Shown here piece by piece: positions 34,341-43,730 of a DNA stretch of 64,000 bases. Source of the DNA: Lactiplantibacillus brownii (GTDB lineage Bacteria > Bacillota > Bacilli > Lactobacillales > Lactobacillaceae); assembly GCF_031085375.1 (NCBI RefSeq), contig NZ_JAVCWF010000001.1, positions 868,001 to 932,000 on the forward strand, read 5' to 3'. A program made the translations under genes and the position numbers. How positions within the stretch are numbered: the first letter of the stretch is position 1; each line of letters opens with the position of its first letter. The notes beneath the pieces were generated by a model. That model was given only the letters and a program-made list of their open reading frames with translations. It ran no database searches and was not told where the DNA came from.

Positions 34341-35348
34341 TTAGAGTAAATGAATCCCATTGGCTTCGCATTTGTCGATCATGGCTTGTGGCCACAAAGC
34401 GGCTTGCACTTCGCCAACATGGGCTTTGCCAAGTAACAACATGCAGAGTCGTGATTGACCAATCCCGCCACCAATCGTGAAGGGGAGTTGATCGTGCAAA
34501 ATGGCTTGGTGATAAGGATACTGGAGTCGATCCTCGGCGTGAGCTAATTTTAATTGCTTAGCTAAGGAATCGGCATCGACCCGAATGCCCATGCTAGAAA
34601 CTTCGAGCGCGAGTTGTAAGGGTTCGTACCAGAACAAGATATCACCGTTTAATTGCCAGTCATCGTAGTCAGGGGCGCGGCCATCATGACGTTTGCCGCT
34701 GTGCAATTCACCACCGATTTGCATTAAGAAGACGGCACCGTACTTTTTGGTGATGGCGTCTTCACGTTCTTTAGGTGTTTTGTCAGGGTACAGATCTTCC
34801 AATTCTTGAGTGGTGATGAAATGGATTTCGTCTGGTAGGTGATGAACGGCCTTCGGGAATTTATACCAAACTTCATGTTCCATATGTTTGATTACTTTGA
34901 AAATAGTTTTTACGGTTGCTTTTAAAGTATCGATGGTTCGTTCGTCTTTAGCAATCACTTTTTCCCAATCCCATTGATCAACGTAGGCTGAGTGGAGGTT
35001 GTCTAAATCCTCGTCTTTGCGAATCGCGTTCATGTTGGTGTATAAGCCAGTATGCATGTCGAAGCCATAGCGTTTTAACGCAACACGTTTCCATTTAGCT
35101 AAGGAGTGCACGATTTCAATCGTTTCATCTGGTAAGTCTTGCATCGTGAATGACACTGGGGTTTCCACGCCGTTGAGGTTATCGTTTAAGCCAGATGATT
35201 TTGTGACAAACATGGGTGCGGATAGCCGTGACAAGTTAAGTTCTTTACCAAATTCGGTTTGGAAGGTTTCACGAATATAGCGAATCGCTTGTTGGGTTTC
35301 TTTGACGGACAATTTTGGATCGTATGACTTTGGAATAATTAAATGCAT
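34341..35348 (-). CDS. asnA: Aspartate-ammonia ligase
   Basis: The 335-residue ammonia-dependent asparagine synthetase makes asparagine from aspartate, ammonia and ATP. Class II aaRS-like motifs are visible: [21 protein letters not shown], the long [34 protein letters not shown], and [23 protein letters not shown]. Length is that of E. coli AsnA. The gene is monocistronic, preceded by a T-box leader of about 300 bases, so expression should rise when charged tRNA is scarce. The window also holds the glutamine-dependent asnB, so this organism has two routes to asparagine. Confidence 0.96.
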   Translation of the reverse strand: MHLIIPKSYDPKLSVKETQQAIRYIRETFQTEFGKELNLSRLSAPMFVTKSSGLNDNLNGVETPVSFTMQDLPDETIEIVHSLAKWKRVALKRYGFDMHTGLYTNMNAIRKDEDLDNLHSAYVDQWDWEKVIAKDERTIDTLKATVKTIFKVIKHMEHEVWYKFPKAVHHLPDEIHFITTQELEDLYPDKTPKEREDAITKKYGAVFLMQIGGELHSGKRHDGRAPDYDDWQLNGDILFWYEPLQLALEVSSMGIRVDADSLAKQLKLAHAEDRLQYPYHQAILHDQLPFTIGGGIGQSRLCMLLLGKAHVGEVQAALWPQAMIDKCEANGIHLL

Positions 35349-35384
35349 AATTTCAGTTCTCCTTTGGGTTTTTGGCTAAGATAA

Positions 35385-35680
35385 AACGAAAAAAGTCTCC
35401 CGTCTCTTGACATAATCAAGGGACGAAAGACTTTTTTCGCGGTACCACCCAAGTTGTTTATCTAAAATAAACCAGCTTTTAATAGTGTACAAACATACAC
35501 CACCGATGATAACGTACCGGTCGACGACTAATCCTACTTTAACGAAGTTATTTCAGTTAGCAACTAAGAAAGTGTTTTTCGGCACGATCAAGATCTGGTT
35601 GGGTTTCCACTAAGTCCCAATTCACTGGCAGGTTGATCGTACGTACTCCTCTTTCCTACGTTTTTTATCTTGTGACATTT
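35385..35680 (-). promoter_or_regulatory. T-box leader of asnA
   Basis: On the minus strand the canonical T-box AACTTGGGTGGTACCGCG (35438-35455) is followed at once by a long terminator (CGAAAAAAGTCT ... AGACTTTTTTCG). Upstream is a stem closed by ACGATCAA/TTGATCGT. A TTTACT-16-TAATAT promoter (35681-35708) starts the leader. AAC triplets occur in the right region, so tRNA-Asn is the expected ligand, but I could not fix the specifier codon with certainty. Confidence 0.92.
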
Positions 35681-35753
35681 ATATTAGCACTCATTCTTAA
35701 AAAGTAAACCCCAAAATTAAAATTTAACGAGACCCTGATGAACAAAGCTCTAA

Positions 35754-37160
35754 TTAATCATTTAAATTATAGCGAAGCTTCATTTGTTCAGAGCCAGCGA
35801 TGACCATGTCACCGAGCAATTTAGTTTGACGTTTCATTGATTCATCCGCTAGTTTTTGATTAGCGGCTTCCAGATAGGCATTCACGTCGGTTTGCTGACT
35901 CAAGCCGGCATCCGTCGCATTTTCAATCTGACGATAGGCACTCATTGCACCTAATTCAAAACTGTTTCGCATATCAACGTAGAAGTCATAATCAGTATCG
36001 CCAAGTAAAGCTGTGGTGCAACTTAACCAGTACATATTGTTCAGGTTGAAGGTACCATCCGCATCTTTATAGCTGGCAGGGGTATCTTTAACATTGGCAT
36101 AGAAAGGCACAACCGTATTGAACGTGTTGGCCCCGAAGGCTAACCAGTGAATCCCAGCGATTTCTGCCGGTACGTTGTTACGAATTTGTAAGATGTGCAC
36201 ATCATGATTCCGGTTGATCCCGATTGGGCGGAATAACTTTTTATCCGCTTCAGAACCGCTACCGTAAACGTCATATTTTGTGTTTTCATAATGTGAACTC
36301 AACACAAATTTAACGTCTTCGATGGAGATCTTCCGGTTGGCGTGGCAAATGAAAGGCAAGTCTTGTCCCATCGGATCCTGGTCAACGTCTGGAGTAAAGT
36401 ATTTCTGACCAAACCAAGCTCGTGGATTGTTATAGACCGTATCTTTAATCGTGGCGCTACCAAAGATATGACGTAGGTTGATACGATCAAAATCAGGGTT
36501 CAAATGGTTGGTTTCGATTAATTCAGCCAAATCAGCTGAGGCCAACGTATCGGCGGCACTAAAGTCGAAGTCGTCAATATTCATCCGATTAGGTGCGACC
36601 ACATAGGCGTCGTCTGGAATCCGCTTGGCCGCCCAATGATGACCACCAATGGTTTCTAGCCACCAAATTTCATTATTATCGGAAAAGGCGATCCCATTTG
36701 GTTCATAAGTGCCGTATTCTTTTAAAAGTGAGCCTAGTCGTTCGACCCCTTCTTTAGCAGAATGGATGTAAGGCAATACTAGGGTGACAAGATCTTCTTC
36801 CCCAATGCCATCGTCAACTAGGGGATCGATGCCTTGAATGCGGGAATTGGTCGTAATGGTTTCAGTCGCAGACATCGCAATGTTTTCACTGTTGATACCG
36901 GCGGCTGGCCAAGTTCCGTTAGTTAAGATTGAGTTTGGAATTGACGTGTAACGTAACGGGTTAGCAGGTAATTCCACCTTAACTTTACTAATAACGGATT
37001 GATAATGTTGTGGTTGGTCTTCTGGATTGACGACAACTAACCGTTCTGGATCTAGTGCTTCATGGCCGTCATCATTTCGTGAAATAATGGTGGAACCATC
37101 GATGGAGGCCTTTTTACCAACGAGAATCGTGGTACATGAGCCTTGAATTCTTTTTGTCAT
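35754..37160 (-). CDS. pepD: C69-family dipeptidase
   Basis: A 468-residue N-terminal nucleophile dipeptidase of family C69. The catalytic Cys lies in [25 protein letters not shown], near the N-terminus, where family members are cleaved or start. Other family features are [38 protein letters not shown], and [26 protein letters not shown]. It hydrolyses a range of dipeptides in the cytoplasm, supplying amino acids together with PepN. The start was set at ATG 11 bases from AAAGGAG; a GTG four codons upstream overlaps that site. Confidence 0.92.
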   Translation of the reverse strand: MTKRIQGSCTTILVGKKASIDGSTIISRNDDGHEALDPERLVVVNPEDQPQHYQSVISKVKVELPANPLRYTSIPNSILTNGTWPAAGINSENIAMSATETITTNSRIQGIDPLVDDGIGEEDLVTLVLPYIHSAKEGVERLGSLLKEYGTYEPNGIAFSDNNEIWWLETIGGHHWAAKRIPDDAYVVAPNRMNIDDFDFSAADTLASADLAELIETNHLNPDFDRINLRHIFGSATIKDTVYNNPRAWFGQKYFTPDVDQDPMGQDLPFICHANRKISIEDVKFVLSSHYENTKYDVYGSGSEADKKLFRPIGINRNHDVHILQIRNNVPAEIAGIHWLAFGANTFNTVVPFYANVKDTPASYKDADGTFNLNNMYWLSCTTALLGDTDYDFYVDMRNSFELGAMSAYRQIENATDAGLSQQTDVNAYLEAANQKLADESMKRQTKLLGDMVIAGSEQMKLRYNLND

Positions 37161-37231
37161 TTTCTTCGACACTCCTTTGAAGTTATTATCCTCATTATAC
37201 GCTTTCCCGTTCTGTAATAGCAGGGGGGAAA

Positions 37232-38440
37232 TTAGCCAACAGCTTGACTAGTTTTCTTCAAGATATAGTTCACGCCACTAATACTGATACCGGCTCTGCT
37301 AGCAATTTCACGATACGTTTTGCCTGCTGTTCTAAGACGACGAACTAATTGATGTTTAGTTTCCTGACCATCAATTTGTTCAGCTTTGTGAATGGCTGGC
37401 TTGACTGGCTGTGGCAACGTTAAAATCTCTGGCGTAGCTGCTTGGATGATTGCCATTTTGTGAATGACATGGTGAGTCGTTTGAGCGTCCCATAGCGCAT
37501 TATGTTGCTGTGGATTAATGATATTTAGCAAACCAGCCACGCCATTGAGTGGTAAGTCATGTGTGGTGGTTAAAGCATGCTTGTTGCTACGATTGATCAC
37601 TAAATTAGTGTATTGTTCGCCATCGAAGACGGTCAAAGGTTGATTTACCGTGGCTTGCTCACTAGCGGTCAGTTTTTGATAATACTGTGCGATCAACCAG
37701 CGTAAGGACCGTAAATCGTAGGCCTGATCCCAGAAAACCAGTGGTAGTTGGGGAACCAAGACCTGAGCGATGAATTTTTTAAGGACAGTCAGTGGTTCGG
37801 CTTGTCGTTCAAATGTCGCCAAAGCGAGCTGAGTCGCGTCAAGTGCTGCGAGCTTTCTCTCTGGTAGGAAGGACGGAAAGTCCAAATAGTGATTGAAGAA
37901 GACCGTTGTTTGGGTACCAGCGACATAACTTAGTGCGGCTAATTGAAAAACGGTGGCATCAGCGCCATTGATTTTGGTCGGTTGCCACTGGAAGCTACCA
38001 TTCACAAAATGCTTCCGGAAAAATGGCCCAAATTCGCAATCAATGACGATATAGTGTTTGGGGATGCTAGTCAGTGTCGTGACGTGTGAAAATACTTTGC
38101 TGAAGTCTTCCTGAAAATCGCTTAGCTGAGTGAGTTGATTGGGCAATTGGTAGTGGTAGGCAGCCAGCAGGTTTGAAATCGACAAGCCAGTTGGGTTGGC
38201 ATCGGCCTGAGAGACATTTTTGAGTTTAATTTGTTGCATGCGGTCGTTTTCGAAGTGAATTGTGTACACGACACCAGCTGAACTAAGCTTGATCCGTGCG
38301 ACTAAGCCGTGCTTGGCTTGATCTTCAGCGAGCTTGAGTTCACCAGTGGCTGTGACCTCAAAGATGGGATAACCGACTATGTATAAGTGATCAGGATTAT
38401 TTTGGGTACTTTGCACTAATAAGACGATTTTTGCAGCCAT
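37232..38440 (-). CDS. DEDDh exonuclease-HTH fusion in a LexA operon
   Basis: A 402-residue protein with three parts. Residues 1-140 are an unrecognised beta-rich region. About 145-340 is a DnaQ/RNase T-like exonuclease: Exo [12 protein letters not shown] with D-x-E, Exo [13 protein letters not shown], Exo [13 protein letters not shown] with H and D. All four acidic residues and the His of the DEDDh type are present. The last 40 residues ([34 protein letters not shown]) are a resolvase-type helix-turn-helix. Start ATG follows AGGGAGGTT. It lies 54 bases after a small gene whose promoter carries a LexA box, so it is probably an SOS-induced DNA repair or anti-mobile-DNA enzyme. That role is inferred. 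Confidence 0.7.
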   Translation of the reverse strand: MAAKIVLLVQSTQNNPDHLYIVGYPIFEVTATGELKLAEDQAKHGLVARIKLSSAGVVYTIHFENDRMQQIKLKNVSQADANPTGLSISNLLAAYHYQLPNQLTQLSDFQEDFSKVFSHVTTLTSIPKHYIVIDCEFGPFFRKHFVNGSFQWQPTKINGADATVFQLAALSYVAGTQTTVFFNHYLDFPSFLPERKLAALDATQLALATFERQAEPLTVLKKFIAQVLVPQLPLVFWDQAYDLRSLRWLIAQYYQKLTASEQATVNQPLTVFDGEQYTNLVINRSNKHALTTTHDLPLNGVAGLLNIINPQQHNALWDAQTTHHVIHKMAIIQAATPEILTLPQPVKPAIHKAEQIDGQETKHQLVRRLRTAGKTYREIASRAGISISGVNYILKKTSQAVG

Positions 38441-38494
38441 GTGGCAACCTCCCTAAACCTTTTTGAATCCAATAGTGACGTTAAACTTGTGTTG

Positions 38495-38758
38495 CTAGCT
38501 TGCTAAAATTTTAGTGGGCTGACCGACCATGAATTTGTTGATGACGAATTGGTGGCGTTGATTATAGTGACCATATAAAGCTAGCTGAGCATCCGCTTGT
38601 AACTGATAATAAAGGGTTAGCGCGTGCTTAACAACCAGACAGTTAATCGTCTTCTCAGGGTCATCAAGGCGTTGGACGCGAACGTATAGCATGAAAGGAT
38701 CTAATTTTAAGATTTTAGTGTGGTTGGCATATTTAACGTTTAAATTTTGCATTTCCAT
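38495..38758 (-). CDS. Small OB-like protein, first gene of SOS operon
   Basis: An 87-residue, beta-rich protein. CLVVKHALTLYYQLQADAQLALYGHYNQRHQFVINKFMV has the G-x-Y-N-x-R-x-Q-F-V-V pattern of a small OB-fold barrel such as single-strand-binding or primosome-like proteins, but this is a visual match only. The ATG follows GAGGTGA by five bases. A LexA box overlaps its promoter. It heads an operon with a DEDDh exonuclease-HTH protein, which supports a DNA-related role. Confidence 0.6.
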   Translation of the reverse strand: MEMQNLNVKYANHTKILKLDPFMLYVRVQRLDDPEKTINCLVVKHALTLYYQLQADAQLALYGHYNQRHQFVINKFMVGQPTKILAS

Positions 38759-38776
38759 GATTATCACCTCAAAATC

Positions 38777-38796
38777 ATTATACGAACATATGTTCT
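38777..38796 (-). promoter_or_regulatory. LexA (SOS) box over the -10 region
   Basis: CGAACATATGTTCT at 38783-38796 matches the Gram-positive LexA/DinR consensus (CGAACnnnnGTTCG) in every core position except the last base. It directly abuts a TATAAT (minus strand, 38777-38782). A LexA dimer here would block transcription of the small OB-like and exonuclease genes. Confidence 0.8.
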
Positions 38797-39151
38797 AAAA
38801 AGCTAGTATAAATTGTCTTTTAGACCAAAAAAATTTGTGAGTGGTTTAATTCAGGCAATAGTCAGCCAGATGTCATGATTAACGGGTGTGCTCGAAAACG
38901 TGCGTCTCACCACAAACTGGTGACACAATTATGGTGAGTTTTGACTAAACCGCAGACTTGATCAGTTATCATTTTGGCAAAGACTAGTGGGTTAGCGATG
39001 GTAACGGAACCAACATCGGGTGGTTGAGCACCCGTGAAGGCGGCTGAGTGGGCCTTTTAGTGAAGATTTATTTAAAATCACCAATAAAAAACTACAAAAA
39101 GACGGCAACTCTTGGTATGATAAACTCTGGCGAATGAAAGGGGGACCGACC
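38797..39151. other. Intergenic stretch with alternative hairpins
   Basis: No gene seen. CTCACCA at about 38907 can pair with TGGTG close by or with TGGTGAG about 20 bases later, and GGGTG/CACCC forms another hairpin near 39018-39034. It may be a leader for the HTH gene downstream. Confidence 0.35.
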
Positions 39152-39352
39152 ATGGAACGTGGACGGCGAGCAACATATGAAGAGCGGATTGAAATTGTGA
39201 AGTATACTTTGGCGCATGAGAATAATTATCAGGCGGCGGCCGATAAATTTAATGTGTCGTATCCACAAGTCTACACGTGGGTCCGTAAGTACCGGCAATC
39301 CGGTGACGAGGGGTTAGTGGATCATCGCGGCCGGCCCAAAGAATCAAAATAA
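39152..39352 (+). CDS. Helix-turn-helix protein, IS3 OrfA-like
   Basis: A 66-residue protein almost entirely made of one HTH: RRATYEERIEIVKYTLAHENNYQAAADKFNVSYPQVYTWVRKYRQSGDEGLVDHRGRPK. This is the front end of an IS3/IS150 OrfA transposase or of a stand-alone regulator derived from it. No OrfB follows and a terminator closes the gene, so it is either a domesticated regulator or the last remnant of an insertion sequence. The ATG lies after GGGGGACCGACC; an in-frame ATG six codons upstream is possible. Confidence 0.65.
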   Translation: MERGRRATYEERIEIVKYTLAHENNYQAAADKFNVSYPQVYTWVRKYRQSGDEGLVDHRGRPKESK

Positions 39353-39365
39353 TTATTTACATATG

Positions 39366-39408
39366 AAAATGCCAACCGAGGGTATCATGACCTTGGTTGG
39401 CATTTTTA
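39366..39408. terminator. Bidirectional terminator
   Basis: AAAATGCCAACC and GGTTGGCATTTTT around a 17-base loop; shared by the HTH gene and the convergent TetR gene. Confidence 0.85.
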
Positions 39409-39409
39409 C

Positions 39410-40060
39410 TTAGGCGATTAACGTGTAGGTGGCGCGAAACTCGGCCAAAATGGTCGTTTTGAAACGCGCAATTTGATCCGGATTGAGCTGTGCCTGTTGA
39501 TGGGGTTCAACAAGGCCGTTTAATTGAAAGGCCAAAGTCGCGTCCAAATAACTTTCCGCAGTGGGCAAGCTCAGCCTGTGATCTTGGACTTGGGCTAAGA
39601 TTTGTGTGACTAACGCCTGCGCCTGAAACAGCATGAAAGCTGGTGTTAAATTTGACACCAAGAAGTGGGCCGTTTGGGCTTGTCGCAAGTAAGCGAGTAG
39701 GTCAGCTAAGTAAGTTTTGGTCGCCTGTTGCAATTGTTGGGCAAGTTCTGGATAGACGACTTGTAAATCTGTTGAAAAAGTTGTGGTCGTCGAACCAAGT
39801 AATAGCAGCGAATTCAGCCAAGTCGGTAAAAAATTAGCCGCTTGAAACTCGGCAACTGGATGTTGTTGAATAAAAGTTAGATGACGATTAACGACGGCCC
39901 GCACCAGGTCGTCTTTATTTTTGAAATTGAGATATAGTGTGGCGCGGCTAACACCCGCCTCTTTGGCAAATGTGCTCATAGATTGTTTTTGAAAGCCGCG
40001 AATTAAAATTAAGTGATTTAGCTTAATCACTAGGTCATGACGTTCGATCATCTTGATCAC
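39410..40060 (-). CDS. TetR-family regulator
   Basis: A 216-residue repressor with an N-terminal TetR HTH (LNHLILIRGFQKQSMSTFAKEAGVSRATLYLNFKNKDDLVRAVVNRH) and a helical ligand domain. It is divergent to an SDR-type reductase, with a clean TTAGACAA/TTGTCTAA inverted repeat between them. That arrangement indicates it represses the reductase and itself until an inducer binds. Confidence 0.9.
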   Translation of the reverse strand: MIKMIERHDLVIKLNHLILIRGFQKQSMSTFAKEAGVSRATLYLNFKNKDDLVRAVVNRHLTFIQQHPVAEFQAANFLPTWLNSLLLLGSTTTTFSTDLQVVYPELAQQLQQATKTYLADLLAYLRQAQTAHFLVSNLTPAFMLFQAQALVTQILAQVQDHRLSLPTAESYLDATLAFQLNGLVEPHQQAQLNPDQIARFKTTILAEFRATYTLIA

Positions 40061-40091
40061 CTCAAAAAATAGTATACAATAATTTTACAAA

Positions 40092-40120
40092 TTAGACAAT
40101 ATGATGTATTATTTGTCTAA
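40092..40120. promoter_or_regulatory. TetR operator
   Basis: TTAGACAA and its exact complement TTGTCTAA separated by 13 bases, in the 87-base space between the divergent TetR and SDR genes. Confidence 0.75.
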
Positions 40121-40147
40121 TCTAAAAAACAAACGAGGTTATTAATT

Positions 40148-41149
40148 ATGAAAAAAGTTATTGTGACCGGTGGTTCCGGTTTTGTGGCCAGTTGGGTGAT
40201 TGCGGAATTCTTAACACATCATTATGCGGTAGCGACAAGTTTACGTTCACTAAAAAAGGCTGCCACCATCAAGCAAGGGTTAGCACGCTATGTTTCAGCG
40301 ACTGACTTAGCGCGATTGACTTTCTTTGAAGCTGACTTAACGAGCGCTGACGGCTGGGAAGCCGGACTGCAAGGGGCTGACGGCGTTATTCATGTGGCTT
40401 CACCATTAGGACATGGCACGGAGTTGACCGAAGAATTGGTTTCGATCGCTAAAGCTGGGGTACAACATGTCCTGTCAGCGGCCCATGCCGTGGGAATTAA
40501 GCGGATCGTGTTGACGAGCTCAGAAGCGGCTTCGACGCCAGCGAGTTTGGCGAGTGGGACTTTTGATGAAAGCTTTTGGACGCAATTAGATAATCCAGAA
40601 TTAGATGCTTACCGAATTTCAAAAGTCGAAGCGGAAAAGGCTGCTTGGCAGTTGGCGAAAGCGGATGCGCTGGCTTTAACGACAATCTTGCCTGGCGCCA
40701 TCTTTGGTCCGGTTATGACAAGTAATCTGAGTTCGAATGGCATTTTATTACAATTACTAAAGGGGCTACCGGCGATTCCTAAAGTGCCAATGGAAGTGAG
40801 TGACGTGCGGGATCTAGCACGCTTACACCGCCTGGCTTTTGAAAATGATCAAGCGATTGGACAGCGCTATTTAGCAGCCGACCAGTCCATTAGCATGCTG
40901 CAGATTGCACGAACTTATCAACAAAGTTTTCCACAATTGAAACTAGCCGTGCGACCATTGCCTAACTTTGCGACCCGTCAACTGGCAAAAGTGATGCCGA
41001 GTCTGCGAGCCTTAGTGCCAATGTTGGATCGGCACTATCACCACACAACCCAAGCTGCAACCACTCAGTTGGGTTGGTCACAACATACGCCAGTAGAAAC
41101 GGTTGTTGCGGCTGCCCAGCGATTAATTAGCTTGGGACTAGTTGAGTAA
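40148..41149 (+). CDS. NAD(P)-dependent epimerase/reductase (extended SDR)
   Basis: A 333-residue extended SDR of the dihydroflavonol-4-reductase/cinnamoyl-CoA reductase group. The cofactor loop is VTGGSGFVASW, then DGVIHVASP, and the active-site YRISK (Y-x-x-x-K) with LTSSEAA as the Ser strand. Such enzymes reduce aldehydes, ketones or diketones. A similar enzyme lies at the right end of the window next to a MerR gene. This one is divergent to a TetR repressor, so it is probably induced by its substrate. Confidence 0.88.
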   Translation: MKKVIVTGGSGFVASWVIAEFLTHHYAVATSLRSLKKAATIKQGLARYVSATDLARLTFFEADLTSADGWEAGLQGADGVIHVASPLGHGTELTEELVSIAKAGVQHVLSAAHAVGIKRIVLTSSEAASTPASLASGTFDESFWTQLDNPELDAYRISKVEAEKAAWQLAKADALALTTILPGAIFGPVMTSNLSSNGILLQLLKGLPAIPKVPMEVSDVRDLARLHRLAFENDQAIGQRYLAADQSISMLQIARTYQQSFPQLKLAVRPLPNFATRQLAKVMPSLRALVPMLDRHYHHTTQAATTQLGWSQHTPVETVVAAAQRLISLGLVE

Positions 41150-41179
41150 TTGGTAGGTGCTTTTCACAACCGTCACAGT

Positions 41180-41740
41180 TGAATCTAGGTTTAAAGGTTG
41201 AAAGACTCAAAAGCATCACAAATGTTGTAGTATCGGTAACCCATAAGCCTAAAGTAGACTCACCTAAATTTAGCGCTCCGTCAGTCAAAATCGGTGTGCT
41301 GTGGGGGACGGCGCCAGCCAAGGTACGGTCTGACGCCTCAATTCCAAGCCGACAAAACACGTCTTTGAATTGCCCCGCGAGATTAGTCAGCCAAGAACGC
41401 CGATTAATCTCGCCGACACTGCACACCGATTTTGACTGACTCCGCTAAGCATAAATAACTACTGACTTAGCTGGAGGTTGTTGCTGATAGCATCGGACGT
41501 GCAGGTAGTGTTTGACCGGCGTTCTTTTGCCGGCCTTACACCACGGACGGTCCGGGAGATTTGCGGCTTTGGCAAAGTTTCCGGGCGAGGTTCAAGACGT
41601 TTCTATGGCTTGAACCGGTCCCTCGTCCGCATGTTATCGGCAACAACCGGAAGCGGCAGTAGTCGACTAGTTTTCATTACCGGATTGTTGACGTAGTGGT
41701 GCAGACCGGCAATTTTTAATTTTCAACCTTTAGTCTAGGT
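41180..41740 (+). ncRNA. Long multi-stem non-coding element
   Basis: About 560 bases without a credible gene are almost fully covered by inverted repeats. Outer arms are CTAGGTTTAAAGGTTGAAA (41185) and TTTCAACCTTTAGTCTAG (41721). Stem A has 20 perfect pairs: GTCAGTCAAAATCGGTGTGC (41280) with its complement at 41421. Inside it are CAATTC/GAATTG and GCGAGATTA/TAATCTCGC. A hairpin CTCCGCTAAG/CTTAGCTGGAG links to stem B, GGTTGTTGCTGATAGCATC.. (41476-41499) with 41624-41648, which holds CCGGC/GCCGG and GGTTCAAG/CTTGAACC. A terminator follows at once. This looks like a large structured RNA read on the plus strand. A non-autonomous mobile element with terminal repeats is the alternative. Confidence 0.6.
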
Positions 41741-41741
41741 T

Positions 41742-41789
41742 AAAAAAATTGGTTAATGCTCAGGGTTTTGAGTAGGCACCAATTTTTTT
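41742..41789. terminator. Terminator after the folded element
   Basis: AAAAAAATTGGT pairs with ACCAATTTTTTT around a 24-base loop; it can work on either strand. Confidence 0.75.
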
Positions 41790-41942
41790 ATTAGTTTTAG
41801 GCCAGAAAGTAAGCACGGTTTAGGGAAAAACGGCCAAGTACCGGCTAAAATCGCGTCTTTGTTCCGTGAAACCGTCAGTTGTAACTCGACTGGATTCTCG
41901 GTAGAATGGAAACACTGAATTGATTAAAAGGAGTAGTGGGCG

Positions 41943-43730
41943 ATGGACTTAGCGGCGGCGCAACAAGTATTAAAAACAACGTTTGGTTATGATGAATTTC
42001 GACCGGGACAAAAAGCGGTCATTGAACAAGTATTAGCTGGCCAAAATACGCTGGCCGTAATGCCAACTGGGGGTGGCAAGTCTCTGTGTTACCAGATCCC
42101 AGCCTTACTATTTGAAGGTCTAACGGTGGTCGTTTCACCCTTGATTTCGTTAATGAAGGATCAAGTTGATGCGTTAAATGATAATGGTATCGCGGCCACA
42201 TTTATCAATAGTTCGATGGCCTATCGTGAGATCAATCAACGGTTGCAAGAACTGCGCGCGGGCGATTACACGTTGCTCTACATTGCGCCAGAACGGTTAG
42301 ATTCACCACAGTTTATTCAAGCATTGGGGAATTTGCCCATCAAATTGTTGGCGATTGATGAAGCCCATTGTATTTCGCAATGGGGACATGATTTTCGACC
42401 AAGCTACTTAGCTTTGAGTACCGCGATTGAACAATTACCGACCCAGCCACAAGTCTTAGCGCTAACTGCAACGGCGACGGAACAAGTGGCACAAGATATT
42501 TGTCAGCGTCTGCAGATTGCCCCTGATAATGAAGTCAACACTGGTTTTGCGCGCGATAATTTGGACTTGTCAGTGGTTAAAGATCAGGACACGGATCAGT
42601 ACATTTTGGATTATTTAGCAGCTAACGCAGCAGAAGCCGGAATCATTTATGCTAGTACGCGGAAAGAAGTCACGCGGATCGCGGCGTTATTGAAACGACA
42701 TCATATTCAAGCAACGATGTATCATGCAGGTTTAGACGATGACGTTCGCCGAAAAAATCAGGAAGACTTTCTGTATGACCGTGTTCAAGTGATGGTCGCA
42801 ACGAATGCGTTTGGGATGGGAATCGATAAGAGTAATGTCCGATTTGTGATCCATGCACAGGTTCCTGGTACCTTGGAAGCCTACTATCAAGAAGCGGGCC
42901 GGGCTGGTCGAGACGGCTTGCCAAGTCAGGCCATCTTGATCTATCGGGCTAAAGATATTCAAATCCAGCATTTCTTTATTGATGAATCTGAAATGGATGA
43001 CGAACATAAACACCGTTCTTATCACAAATTACAGCTAATGACGCAATATGCGAATACGCAAGGGTGTTTGCAACAATTTATTTTAAAATACTTTGGTGAA
43101 GCTTCGGAACCATGCGGGCGGTGTAGCAACTGTCGTGATGACCGCGCGGCGCAAGATATTACCACGGCCACACAAAAAGTGTTGTCTTGTGTAGTCCGTT
43201 TGCATGCACGTTTTGGCAAGGGCGTCGTGGCACAAGTCTTGTGTGGGGCCAACAATCAGCGCATCCGTGACTTGAATTTGAGCGACTTGCCAACTTATGG
43301 CATTATGAACGGGCAACGCCAAAAGAGTGTGACGGAACTGATCGATTTCTTAACGGCGACTGGCTACTTACAAACCCAAGGCGGTCAATATCCCACTTTG
43401 GCGGTCACTAAAAATGGCGTCGCAGTTTTAAAGGGACAAACGCAAGTGTATCGTAAAACGGCGCAGACCGTTGAGCAGGCTGCGCCGGAAAATGATGCGT
43501 TATTTGAACAATTACGGACATTGCGACACAACTTGGCTGAGGAACAACATGTCCCACCGTTTGTTATTTTTTCAGATAAAACGTTGCATTCGATGTGTGA
43601 AAGATTACCAGAAAACGATGAAGCCTTTCTAGACGTTAAAGGTGTTGGCGCTAGCAAGTTGGAAAAGTATGGTGAGACGTTCATGGAAACCATCCGCGCC
43701 TACGCGCATCAACCCGCTACCGCGAACTAA
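41943..43730 (+). CDS. recQ: ATP-dependent DNA helicase RecQ
   Basis: The 595-residue 3'-5' helicase acts in recombination and replication-fork repair. Motif 0 is FGYDEFRPGQ, Walker A MPTGGGKSLCYQIP, DEAH box AIDEAHCISQWGHDFRPSY, motif III LTATATEQV, and motif VI YYQEAGRAGRDG. Next come a zinc cluster (KYFGEASEPCGRCSNC), winged helix, and an HRDC domain at the C-terminus (VPPFVIFSDKTLHSMCERLP). Full length. The start follows AAGGAGTAGTGGGC. Confidence 0.96.
   Translation: MDLAAAQQVLKTTFGYDEFRPGQKAVIEQVLAGQNTLAVMPTGGGKSLCYQIPALLFEGLTVVVSPLISLMKDQVDALNDNGIAATFINSSMAYREINQRLQELRAGDYTLLYIAPERLDSPQFIQALGNLPIKLLAIDEAHCISQWGHDFRPSYLALSTAIEQLPTQPQVLALTATATEQVAQDICQRLQIAPDNEVNTGFARDNLDLSVVKDQDTDQYILDYLAANAAEAGIIYASTRKEVTRIAALLKRHHIQATMYHAGLDDDVRRKNQEDFLYDRVQVMVATNAFGMGIDKSNVRFVIHAQVPGTLEAYYQEAGRAGRDGLPSQAILIYRAKDIQIQHFFIDESEMDDEHKHRSYHKLQLMTQYANTQGCLQQFILKYFGEASEPCGRCSNCRDDRAAQDITTATQKVLSCVVRLHARFGKGVVAQVLCGANNQRIRDLNLSDLPTYGIMNGQRQKSVTELIDFLTATGYLQTQGGQYPTLAVTKNGVAVLKGQTQVYRKTAQTVEQAAPENDALFEQLRTLRHNLAEEQHVPPFVIFSDKTLHSMCERLPENDEAFLDVKGVGASKLEKYGETFMETIRAYAHQPATAN

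Noticed and set aside
35385..35680. CRISPR-like or IS structure near asnA
   Set aside because: The inverted repeats are the T-box terminator and stems, with the canonical GGTGGTACCGCG motif.
41179..41696. Short frames on both strands in the folded element
   Set aside because: Each is explained by the stems, which avoid stops on both strands; no ribosome binding sites.
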